Below the pieces are notes generated by a model, which ran no database searches, was not told the origin of the DNA, and worked only from the letters and a program-made list of their open reading frames with translations. A stretch of DNA of 64,000 nt from Paludibaculum fermentans (GTDB taxonomy: Bacteria; Acidobacteriota; Terriglobia; Bryobacterales; Bryobacteraceae): contig NZ_CP063849.1 in the NCBI RefSeq assembly GCF_015277775.1, positions 6,029,501 to 6,093,500 on the forward strand. The letters run 5' to 3'. Positions 27,561 through 35,753 of the stretch are shown piece after piece; the first letter of the stretch is position 1, and each line of letters starts with the position of its first letter. The position numbers and the translations under genes were made by a program.

Positions 27561-28727
27561 CTACCACGACACCTGCTCGCCGCCGGTGAAAACGAACATG
27601 AGAATGCCGTCACCGGCCTGGTTCAGGTCGACCGGTACGAGCTTGCCATCATACGGCTTGCTGATCTTGAGAGTGGGCAGCACTGTCTTGGGATCACGGA
27701 TGCCCGCGGCCCGGAGCAGATCGCCAAGGCTGCCGCCAACCGGCACGTAGAGACTGCGGTTGTTGGTCTGCACGAGGAGCTCAGGTCCAATGACCGTATC
27801 CTTGGGCACGCCGACGCAGGAGACGCCGCGCGCGGCCGCGCCGGCGCAGAAAGCCTCGGGGTTCTCGTTGAACTCCGCGGTAGCCGATTCCAGGGCGCCC
27901 TGGGATCCGGCCGCGAGAACGGCAATCCGGCGGTCCGACTGGATGCTCCATGACCGGAAGAACAGCCGCAGGTAAGTCGCATCGGCCGGCAGGTGGAGCA
28001 GTTCGGAGTCGACGGCTGTGCCCGCAGTGATAGTTCCGGCGGTATTGCTCTCTGAAGCTCCAGCAGACACTTCGACACCTCCGCGGGCGGCGGGTTTCAA
28101 CAGATAGAAAGACGTCCGGTAGCCGGTCACCTGACCGTTGGTTCGAATAGGTTCGACGCCGGTCAGCCGGAACTTCGCGTCCACATCGATGTAGCCGTTC
28201 ATTGCGAATTCGCCGTAGCGGAGTCGGTAGGCGGTCGCCGTGGGGATGGCGAGATTGTCGATGACCCGCTGCGCAAGCCCAGGGATCTCGATGGGCGCCA
28301 GGCAGCCGGCGGACTGCTGGCTGGCGAGGTTTGGCAGGAAGTCCTCACGGAACCAATTCCTGGCGAGTACAGTCTCGCTCGAGAGCCCCTGCGGTCCTTT
28401 GCTGTTGTCCGCGGCGACCAGCGAACCCGGAGTCGCCACGAGCGAGTCCGGCAGAGCGTGGACCCTGGCGTTGCGGCCCTTCCAGCGGAACGAGACATCG
28501 CGGGTCTCCAGGCGGCAGGCCGGTGCATTCTTCCTGGAGGATCGGGCGTTTGTGAGAGTGAAGTCCGGCCCGGGCGGGCGCGGAGGATTCAGTGTCAGGG
28601 TCCGGCCGGCGCCCACGAGCCGCCACGATTTCGCGCCTGGCTGGCGAGCCGCGCAACCGGCCAGAAGCAGCACGCCCATCGTGGCGCTTGACGCCAGAAT
28701 CAGACCTGATAGTCTGCAATGCATCAT
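27561..28727 (-). CDS. Hypothetical lipoprotein
   Basis: 388 residues. The N-terminus MMHCRLSGLILASSATMGVLLLAGC has a hydrophobic core and the lipobox LAGC, so it is probably lipid-anchored. The body contains repeated strand-like segments, an assembled cysteine-rich stretch (SQQSAGCLAPIEI, FCAGAAARGVSCVG) and, near the end, a SLYVPVGGSLGDLLRAAGI segment. The latter region (about 310-370) resembles the SLBB-like fold of capsule-export proteins, only weakly. I do not recognise the family. Convergent with the LamG-type gene (six bases apart), divergent from 28740 with only 12 bases between start codons. Confidence 0.6.
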   Translation of the reverse strand: MMHCRLSGLILASSATMGVLLLAGCAARQPGAKSWRLVGAGRTLTLNPPRPPGPDFTLTNARSSRKNAPACRLETRDVSFRWKGRNARVHALPDSLVATPGSLVAADNSKGPQGLSSETVLARNWFREDFLPNLASQQSAGCLAPIEIPGLAQRVIDNLAIPTATAYRLRYGEFAMNGYIDVDAKFRLTGVEPIRTNGQVTGYRTSFYLLKPAARGGVEVSAGASESNTAGTITAGTAVDSELLHLPADATYLRLFFRSWSIQSDRRIAVLAAGSQGALESATAEFNENPEAFCAGAAARGVSCVGVPKDTVIGPELLVQTNNRSLYVPVGGSLGDLLRAAGIRDPKTVLPTLKISKPYDGKLVPVDLNQAGDGILMFVFTGGEQVSW

Positions 28728-28739
28728 ACGGAGGAACCC

Positions 28740-29786
28740 ATGGTTAGGTGTTGGACACCGCTGGTAGTGCTTTCGGTTTCCATCTGTCTGGCTCAACCCA
28801 AGGCAGTTTACTTCAAACGTGTGGCTGAGCCGAAAGAAGGCGCCTTCAGCTTTCTACTCCCGGCCGATTGGAAAGTGGCCGGCGGGGTTGTCCGCGTGAA
28901 TCCGATGACGTCGGGCGGAGCGTTGAATGCGATCTCGGCCAAACTCGAGATGACGGCCTCGAGCCCGGACGGGCGGATCACGCTGCACTGGCTGCCCGAG
29001 ACGATGTATATCGACTCGCGCCGCATGCCCGCGGCCGGATTGTTTCCGCAAGGCAGCAACTACAACGGCGCACTGGTCTGGCCGGTGCTGGACGCGTTCG
29101 GCTACCTGGACCAGGGCGTCTTTCGCCGCCAGCATGCGCGGGCGTCCGGGTTGCAGGTGAAAGGGCGCTATCCGTTGCCCAAGGTGGCCGAATCCTACCG
29201 GCAGTTGCTGCGGACGTCTGGAGTCCCGATCGATATGCAGTACTCCGCCGGGCTGATGGTGCTGAACTACCAGGAAGGATCGGGTCAGTGGGAGGAGGCG
29301 CTGTACACGGCCGTGCAGGATTTCGGTCCGGCGGGCGCCGGCCTGTGGAGCAACAAGGACACCTTCACCGTCCGTGCGCCGGCCGGTGAACTGGAGAAGA
29401 CCGGCCCGATCGTTGCCACCATCCTGAATTCCATTGAGTTGAACCCGCGCTGGGTGGATGGTGAGATCCGCGGCCAGGTGCAGCGCAACGAAATCGCCAT
29501 TCGAACCCAACAGGACATCGCCCGGCTGGACCGCGAGATTGTGGAGCACCGGCGGCGAACGAATGCCGAAATCAACAATCAGATGTATCACACGCTGATG
29601 GGCACGGAAGAGTATGTGAATCCGATCACGCGCAAGGTGGAGACAGGCTCGAATGCCTGGAACCACCGCTGGGTGAACGAGCGCGGCGAAGCGGTCTACA
29701 GCAACGACCCGAACTACGATCCGAAGCAGAACGGATTGGAGGGATTCCAGCGCAGCCCGGTCCGCAAACGATTTCCCGACCGGTAG
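28740..29786 (+). CDS. Hypothetical secreted protein
   Basis: 348 residues, not recognised. MVRCWTPLVVLSVSICLAQ is a signal peptide. The region with SFLLPADWKVAGGVVRV and SSPDGRITLHWLPETMYID looks like a beta-rich domain with an outer-membrane/periplasmic role; the C-terminal third has a predicted helix (RLDREIVEHRRRTNAEINNQM). Start ATG 28740 has GGAGG at 28730-28734 with five bases of spacing; an ATG at 28719 lacks one. It starts head to head with the lipoprotein gene. Confidence 0.65.
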   Translation: MVRCWTPLVVLSVSICLAQPKAVYFKRVAEPKEGAFSFLLPADWKVAGGVVRVNPMTSGGALNAISAKLEMTASSPDGRITLHWLPETMYIDSRRMPAAGLFPQGSNYNGALVWPVLDAFGYLDQGVFRRQHARASGLQVKGRYPLPKVAESYRQLLRTSGVPIDMQYSAGLMVLNYQEGSGQWEEALYTAVQDFGPAGAGLWSNKDTFTVRAPAGELEKTGPIVATILNSIELNPRWVDGEIRGQVQRNEIAIRTQQDIARLDREIVEHRRRTNAEINNQMYHTLMGTEEYVNPITRKVETGSNAWNHRWVNERGEAVYSNDPNYDPKQNGLEGFQRSPVRKRFPDR

Positions 29787-29815
29787 GGCGCTGCTATCCT
29801 GGTACTTTCCCTGGC

Positions 29816-30412
29816 ATGTTCCTCAAAATACTGTCGCACCCTGTCTTTGTCCAACTGAACTTCCATATGCCGATCGTGGTGGATCTCACGCATCCCCTCG
29901 TTCTGCTGACCGGTGAGAACGGCTGCGGCAAGTCGACGCTGTTGCACTCCATCTACTACGCCCTGCAGGGCGAACAGATTGAGGGCTACATCTACCGCTT
30001 CGAAAAGCAGGTGGAAGCGCCGAAGATCTTCCTGTTCGACGCGGAACAGCACAATCCGCGGATGCACCCTGAGCTGTTTGAAGGGAATCCGCAAATGCAG
30101 GAGTTCATCCAGGCGGCGAGCCACGGGCAGGTGATGCTGTCGATGTTCCGGGAGACGTTTCCGGCGCTGCCGGAGGGCACCATTCTGCTGCTGGACGAGC
30201 CGGAGATGGCGTTGTCGGTTTCCAACCAGCGCCGCATCCTCAAGATGCTGATGGAGTTGGTGCAGGAGAAGAAGTTCCGCATCATCTGCGCGACGCATTC
30301 CCCCACGCTGATCGATGCTCCGGAGACCTATGTGATCAACCTGGACAACCACATCAACAAGAATGTGGCGAGCACGGACATGGGGATTCAGGGTTCCAGC
30401 ACGATCCAGTAA
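29816..30412 (+). CDS. Predicted ABC-type/AAA ATPase (COG3910-like)
   Basis: 198 residues. Walker A is GENGCGKST (about 34-42), Walker B TILLLDEPEMALS and a switch histidine in ICATHSPTLID. The fold matches the AAA_21/AAA_23 single-domain ATPases related to RecF/SMC and OLD heads. The usual signature motif is replaced by a short stretch before Walker B. No membrane partner is nearby, so it is likely a soluble enzyme with an unknown target. The next gene starts 12 bases after its stop. Confidence 0.8.
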   Translation: MFLKILSHPVFVQLNFHMPIVVDLTHPLVLLTGENGCGKSTLLHSIYYALQGEQIEGYIYRFEKQVEAPKIFLFDAEQHNPRMHPELFEGNPQMQEFIQAASHGQVMLSMFRETFPALPEGTILLLDEPEMALSVSNQRRILKMLMELVQEKKFRIICATHSPTLIDAPETYVINLDNHINKNVASTDMGIQGSSTIQ

Positions 30413-30424
30413 GGTTGGCAGTGC

Positions 30425-32914
30425 ATGGTGCGTGAAACGCTGCTGGACTATTTCCGCACGGTCGCGGAGCTGGAAGGCGAATACCTCGTATACGATGACG
30501 GCTTCCGGCCGCGCGCGTACAGCTATTCCGGGCTGGCCCGCGCGGCCCGCAACTTCGCGGCGAAACTGCAGGCGGCGGGGATCGGCAGCGGCGACCGCAT
30601 CATCCTCTGGAGCGAGAACCGGCCCGCGTGGGTAGCGGCCTTCTGGGGCTGCGTCCTGCGCGGTGTGGCCGTCGCCCCGATTGACGAGCACCATTCAGCG
30701 GAGTTCCTGGAGCGCGTGATGCGCATCACCTCGGCGAAGGCGATTGCCGCCGGAGACGAAGTGAAACTGCCGGTTCTGGAAGGTGGACCGCCGGTGTGGC
30801 GGTTGTCGGAACTCGACTGGAAGTCCGGCGACGCTCGGTTTGACGAAATCGAAGCCAAGCCCGACGACATCGCGGAGATCCTGTTCACGTCCGGCGCGAC
30901 GGCCGAACCCAAAGGCGTGATCATCACGCACCGCAACATCCTGGCAAACATCGTGCCGGTGGAGCGCGAGGTGCTGAAGTATCGCAAGTATGCGCGTCCG
31001 TTCTCGCCCATCCGTTTCCTGAACCTGCTGCCGCTGAGCCACATGTTCGGTCAGGCGATGGCAATCTTCATCCCACCCATGATTTCGGGGACGGTGATCT
31101 TCCAGCGCAGCCAGGATCCGCGTGAGATCGTGCGGCAGATCAAGTCGCGCAAGATCTCGGTCCTGGTGTCGGTGCCGAAGATCCTGGATGTGCTGAAGGA
31201 GTATCTGAAAGGCGTGGCGCCGGATACGGCGCAGAACGCTCCGGCAGGCGAGAAGTTCTGGTGGCGCTGGTGGCGCTACCGCCGGGCGCACCGGCTGTTC
31301 GGCAACAAGTTCTGGAGCTTCGTCGTAGGCGGCGCAGCGCTGGATCCGGGGCTGGAGGAGTTCTGGGGCAATCTCGGCTGGGCCGTGATCCAAGGCTACG
31401 GCCTGACCGAAGCGGCTCCGATTGTCACGCTCAACCACCCATTCCACTCGCGGCGCGGTACGGTGGGCAAGCCCATCGCCGGTGTCCAGATCCGCATTGC
31501 CGACGATGGCGAGGTGCTGGTGCGCGGCGGCAACGTGACATCGGGCTACTTCAACAACCCCGAGGCCACGGCTGAGGCTTTCGAGAATGGCTGGTTCCAC
31601 ACAGGCGACATCGGCGAACTGGACGACTCCGGCCGGCTGATGATCAAGGGCCGCAAGAAAGAGATGATCGTGCTGCCCGACGGGCGGAACGTCTTCCCCG
31701 AAGACGTGGAGCGAGTATTGAACGGGATCGCCGGCGTGAAGGAAAGCGCGGTCATCGGTTTGAAGGCGGAAAGTGGAGAGCGGGTCCACGCTGCGATCGT
31801 GCTGGAGCCCGCGGCGCGCGCCGAACAGGTGATCGCACAGGCCAACGGGGCATTGGAAGAGCATCAGAAGGTACGCAGCTATACCGTCTGGAGCGAACCC
31901 CAGTTGCCGCGCACAGAGGGTACACGCAAATTGCGGCGGCGCGAGATTCGCGGCCGATTGAGCGGTGAGGCGCGCCAGACGGGTCCCGGCAAAGATGCGA
32001 CGGGGATGGAAGCGCTGCTGGGTAAGTGGACGACCGGCCGCGAAGTCAGCGCGGGTACGTCGTTGGATGACCTGGGTTTGTCCTCGCTGGACCGCGTTGA
32101 ACTGCTGGTGGCTTTGGAGCGGGAACTCGGCGCGCCGGTAGACGAGAAGGCGTTTTCGAACGCCAAGACCATCGCGGATCTGGAAGCGCTGAAGTCGGCG
32201 CCGGCTGGTTCCTCCGGACCGGCGGAGGTGATGGACTTCCCCACCTGGAACCGGTCGAAGTGGGCGCTCTGGTCGCGCATCTTCCATCTGAACGTGTGGC
32301 TGCTGAACCTGGCGCGGATCTTTGCCTGGGTGCGCGTGGAAGGCCGCCAGAATCTGCGCGAGATCGATGGGCCCGTGATTTTCGCCTCCAACCACCAGGG
32401 CTATTTCGATGCGCCAATCCTCTTCATGGCCATGCCGTGGAAGTGGCGCCACAAACTCGCTCCCGCCATGCGCAAGGAGTTCTTCGACGCGCATTACCAT
32501 CCGGAGCGCCACAGCCTGTTTTCGAGGCTGACCAGCAATCTCAATTACTACCTCTCGTGCCTGATGTTCAACGCGCTGCCCATCCCGCAAAAGGAAGCCG
32601 GCACACGCCAGACGCTGCGCTACATCGGTGAGATGGTGGAAGAGGGTTGGTGTCCCCTGATCTTCCCGGAGGGGAAGCACAGCTACGACGATTCTGTAGG
32701 ACATTTCCAGGCTGGCGCGGCCATGATGGCTTCGCGACTGAAGGTTCCGGTGGTGCCCGTTCGGATCCATGGTTCCAACCGTGTGCTGCATCCGACATGG
32801 TCATTCCCCAGGCCCGGTTTTGTCCGGGTGGTGATCGGCAAACCGATCCGGCTCGATGGAGACGACTATCTCGAATTGAGCAAACAACTTGAAGAACGCA
32901 TTAAGTCCATGTAA
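30425..32914 (+). CDS. Acyl-AMP ligase - acyl carrier protein - PlsC acyltransferase fusion
   Basis: 829 residues, three enzymes of lipid activation and transfer in one chain. Domain 1 (about 1-505) is an adenylate-forming ligase: P-loop LFTSGATAEPKG (153-164), GYGLTEAAP, TGDIGELDDSG and the KGRKKEMIVLPDG hinge. Domain 2 (about 520-590) is an acyl carrier protein whose phosphopantetheine serine is in DLGLSSLDRVEL (about Ser551). Domain 3 (about 620-829) is a 1-acylglycerol-phosphate acyltransferase with NHQGYFD (NHX4D, about 656-662) and FPEGKHS (about 745-751). The chain suggests that a fatty acid is activated, loaded on the internal carrier and moved to a lysolipid. E. coli Aas has the ligase and acyltransferase in the other order without a carrier. 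Confidence 0.88.
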   Translation: MVRETLLDYFRTVAELEGEYLVYDDGFRPRAYSYSGLARAARNFAAKLQAAGIGSGDRIILWSENRPAWVAAFWGCVLRGVAVAPIDEHHSAEFLERVMRITSAKAIAAGDEVKLPVLEGGPPVWRLSELDWKSGDARFDEIEAKPDDIAEILFTSGATAEPKGVIITHRNILANIVPVEREVLKYRKYARPFSPIRFLNLLPLSHMFGQAMAIFIPPMISGTVIFQRSQDPREIVRQIKSRKISVLVSVPKILDVLKEYLKGVAPDTAQNAPAGEKFWWRWWRYRRAHRLFGNKFWSFVVGGAALDPGLEEFWGNLGWAVIQGYGLTEAAPIVTLNHPFHSRRGTVGKPIAGVQIRIADDGEVLVRGGNVTSGYFNNPEATAEAFENGWFHTGDIGELDDSGRLMIKGRKKEMIVLPDGRNVFPEDVERVLNGIAGVKESAVIGLKAESGERVHAAIVLEPAARAEQVIAQANGALEEHQKVRSYTVWSEPQLPRTEGTRKLRRREIRGRLSGEARQTGPGKDATGMEALLGKWTTGREVSAGTSLDDLGLSSLDRVELLVALERELGAPVDEKAFSNAKTIADLEALKSAPAGSSGPAEVMDFPTWNRSKWALWSRIFHLNVWLLNLARIFAWVRVEGRQNLREIDGPVIFASNHQGYFDAPILFMAMPWKWRHKLAPAMRKEFFDAHYHPERHSLFSRLTSNLNYYLSCLMFNALPIPQKEAGTRQTLRYIGEMVEEGWCPLIFPEGKHSYDDSVGHFQAGAAMMASRLKVPVVPVRIHGSNRVLHPTWSFPRPGFVRVVIGKPIRLDGDDYLELSKQLEERIKSM

Positions 32915-32926
32915 TATTTTGAAACC

Positions 32927-34558
32927 ATGAGGAGGAAGACGCCCGCGATACTTGTGCTGGTACTCTGCGGGTTGTCGCTCACTCTTCCCGGCCAGATGGA
33001 CCGCCGGTCCGCGGCGATGTCATACGAGCGCGGGGTTCGTGCAGAGGCGGCCGGCAAACTGGACGAAGCCGCCGAGCGTTACTCCGAAGTCCTGTCAGCT
33101 GACCCACGTTCATCCGGGGCACTCCGGCGCCGCGGGGTCATCTACTACAAATTAGGCAAGTTCCAAGAGGCGGCGACAGATTTGAGCCTCGCCGCGGAGC
33201 TCACTCCAAACGATGTTGAGGTGCTGCGCTACCTGGGAGAGTCCCGTTTGGCCTTGCAGCAGTACCCCGATGCGGCCGCGGTCCTGCAGCGCGTCCTGGA
33301 GGTCCGCCCCGAAGGCTCGGCGGTCTACCGCAGTCTGGCGGAGGCCTATGCGGGGATGGGTAACATCCCCAAGGCTCTGAATGCCTATACAGAGTGCATC
33401 CGCCTCAAGATTGACAATCCCGAATCGTATTTCGAGCGAGGCAAGCTGTACGCAAAGGCGGCCAAGTACCGCGACGCGGTCGAGGACTATGACCGGGCGA
33501 TTGCTCTGAAGCCGGATTATGCGGACGTCTATTTTGAGCGCGGACATGCGCAGGGCCAATTAGGGTACTTCGAGAAGGCAGTAGCCGATTTCACCAGGGC
33601 ACTGGAACTGCATCCGGAAGCCGGCTGGACGGACCGGGCGACGGCCTACATGTACCGCGCCGCCGCGCGGGAGACCCTGGGGAAGAATGACGACGCTTTG
33701 CAGGACTATGCCGCCTCCCTGAAGGCCAATCCGCAGAATGCCCGAGCCCTGTTAGCGAGGGCGGACCTGATGGTGCGGCAAGGCCGGCCGAAGGAAGCCC
33801 TGGAAGATCGAAACCAAGCGGTGGAAGTGGATCCGACGAGCGCAATGGCGTACATCGCGCGCGGCGGCAGCTACCATTCCATGGGCGAGCACCAGAAGGG
33901 GTTGGCTGATCGCACGAAGGCGATCGATCTCGATCCGAATAACGCCCTGGGTTGGTATTCCAGAGGCAGCGCCTACTACCTCCTAAAGGATTACGCGGCC
34001 GCCCTCGCGGATCTCGAGACGGCTGAGCGGCTGGACCCATCGAACACCGAGATCCACGATGTGGCTGCCAAGGCCCGTCGAGAACTGGCGGCGGATAAGG
34101 AAGCCAAGGCTGCGGCCTTGCGGGCGAGTGCGACGGCGGCCGAGGCTCCTCCCCCGCCGGCGCCTGCTCCGGTTGCCAAGGTGCCGCCCACCCTGGCGGC
34201 GGTTCCTCCGGCGCCCGCTGAGCCCAAACTCCAGCCTGCCGCTCCGGCCCCGGTTGCCATCCGGCCCCCGACACCCGCACCGGCGGCGGCGCCTGCCGGC
34301 AGCGCCGAATCGCATCACGCCGCCGGCCGGGCTCTGCTACAGGCCAGCAAATTCAGGGAAGCGATCAGTGAACTGACGCTGGCCTTGGAGATGAACCCAA
34401 AGTTGCCGCTGGCGTGGAATGCACGCGGCTACGCCTACATGCGGCTGGCCGAGTGGGAGAAGGCCGTGGCCGATTTCGACCGGGCGCTGAGCCTCAATCC
34501 CAACTATGCGAATGCCCAACAGAACCGGAACGCCGCGTCGGGCCACCTCAAGAAGTAG
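32927..34558 (+). CDS. Exported TPR-repeat protein with Pro/Ala-rich linker
   Basis: 543 residues. A signal peptide (to about 25) precedes ten or so tetratricopeptide repeats (AAERYSEVLSADPRSSGALRR, AVEDYDRAIALKPDYADVYF, ADRTKAIDLDPNNALGWYSR), then a linker rich in P and A from about 395 to 465, then two more repeats (REAISELTLALEMNPKLPLAWN, AVADFDRALSLNPNYANA). TPR arrays bind other proteins; the partner is unknown. Its end overlaps the short-chain dehydrogenase by 11 bases, tail to tail. Confidence 0.82.
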   Translation: MRRKTPAILVLVLCGLSLTLPGQMDRRSAAMSYERGVRAEAAGKLDEAAERYSEVLSADPRSSGALRRRGVIYYKLGKFQEAATDLSLAAELTPNDVEVLRYLGESRLALQQYPDAAAVLQRVLEVRPEGSAVYRSLAEAYAGMGNIPKALNAYTECIRLKIDNPESYFERGKLYAKAAKYRDAVEDYDRAIALKPDYADVYFERGHAQGQLGYFEKAVADFTRALELHPEAGWTDRATAYMYRAAARETLGKNDDALQDYAASLKANPQNARALLARADLMVRQGRPKEALEDRNQAVEVDPTSAMAYIARGGSYHSMGEHQKGLADRTKAIDLDPNNALGWYSRGSAYYLLKDYAAALADLETAERLDPSNTEIHDVAAKARRELAADKEAKAAALRASATAAEAPPPPAPAPVAKVPPTLAAVPPAPAEPKLQPAAPAPVAIRPPTPAPAAAPAGSAESHHAAGRALLQASKFREAISELTLALEMNPKLPLAWNARGYAYMRLAEWEKAVADFDRALSLNPNYANAQQNRNAASGHLKK

Positions 34559-35324
34559 CGCGCTTATAGACCTCCATCGTGAAACAGCCGGCCGCACTGG
34601 CCCCGCCATCCAAATGCAGAACCTGGCCGGTCATATAGCCCGAGGCTGGGGAAAGCAGGTAGAGCGCAAGTTCCGCCACCTCCGCGGCTTCCGCCATGCG
34701 CTGCATCGGAATCGTGCGGCAGCGTTCGGCCAGTTTCTCGGGGCCGTAGAGATGCTCCATCATGTCGTTCCAGACGGGTCCAGGAGCGATGCAGTTGACG
34801 GAGATCTTGTGTTGCGCAAGTTCCACCGCCATCACCCGGGTGAGCGCCTCGACTCCGGCTTTCACGGACGAGTAGGCGGTGAAGCCAAACTGGCCGAACG
34901 AGGCGGCAATGCTCGAAATATTAAGAATGCGGCCGCCCCCGGCTTGCGCCATGACCCGGGCCGCCGCTTGAGCGCAATAGAAAGCGCCGCTGAGGTGGAT
35001 GTCCAGGAGCCGTTTCCACACAGTCGCCTCGAACTCGAGAAACGGCTGCATCTTCACTACACCCGCATTATTCACCAGGATGTCGAGGCGTCCAAATTTC
35101 TTGACTGCAAAGTCCATTAAGGCGATAGCGGTAGGTTGGTCAGCGATATCCCCTAGAAAGACGGCGGAGTTCGGCCCGCAGGCCTGCCGAACCTCTTCGG
35201 CCCTCTCGGCATCCATGCCGTGCACGACGACACGGCAGCCCTCGGCGGCAAACCGTATAGCCATTTCGCGGCCCAAACCTTTGGTAGAACCTGTGACGAC
35301 CGCCACCTGTTGATCCAGTCTCAT
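34548..35324 (-). CDS. Short-chain dehydrogenase/reductase (FabG-like)
   Basis: 258 residues, classical SDR. Cofactor motif VTGSTKGLGREMA near the start, NNAG at about 90-93, catalytic serine in SSIAASFG, and YSSVK (Tyr and Lys) as the active-site YxxxK. The end has PASGYMTGQVLHLDGGAS, a FabG-like signature. NADPH use is probable but not certain because the residue after beta 2 (HGMDAERA) gives no clear charge pattern. Substrate unknown. Confidence 0.9.
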   Translation of the reverse strand: MRLDQQVAVVTGSTKGLGREMAIRFAAEGCRVVVHGMDAERAEEVRQACGPNSAVFLGDIADQPTAIALMDFAVKKFGRLDILVNNAGVVKMQPFLEFEATVWKRLLDIHLSGAFYCAQAAARVMAQAGGGRILNISSIAASFGQFGFTAYSSVKAGVEALTRVMAVELAQHKISVNCIAPGPVWNDMMEHLYGPEKLAERCRTIPMQRMAEAAEVAELALYLLSPASGYMTGQVLHLDGGASAAGCFTMEVYKRATS

Positions 35325-35753
35325 GGAGCATTGATATCACACCGGGGACTCTGGTTTGAAGCCTCAGGTTTGGCGAAGAAAAATCAAAGATGGGATTGGG
35401 CCGAGCCGTTCATTTCTGTTTAATGTGAATACTCCGTAACAACGGATCACTAAGTGGTCAAGTTACGCGGGAGGAGCGGTCCCGAGTGACAGAATGGATG
35501 CGCAACTGTAACGCAATCGCAGATTCGGTCTGCTATTCTCATAGATGTTGAGTCTTCAGGGAAGGAAAGCTCTGTTCGAACAAGGTCACGCGAACGGCTT
35601 GTTGTTCAGGCACTGGCGTGAACTGTCGTCTCTAGCTACGAGGACCGCCTGGGAAAACCGTGACGTTCCCCCGCAGGCGGAGTGCAATCCACCATCCACC
35701 GGCTGTAGTGCGCAGTTTACCTTACCCCGTTACAGCAATTGGGAGATTCCGAT
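35325..35753. promoter_or_regulatory. 429-bp promoter/leader region upstream of the TonB receptor gene
   Basis: No protein gene supported here; short frames lack motifs. It should contain the promoters of the receptor gene (+) and of the dehydrogenase (-). GAACAAG at 35578 and CTTGTTGTTC at 35598 are near-inverse repeats in the possible leader. GGGAG at 35741-35745 is the receptor's ribosome-binding site. I could not fix the transcription starts. Confidence 0.4.
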
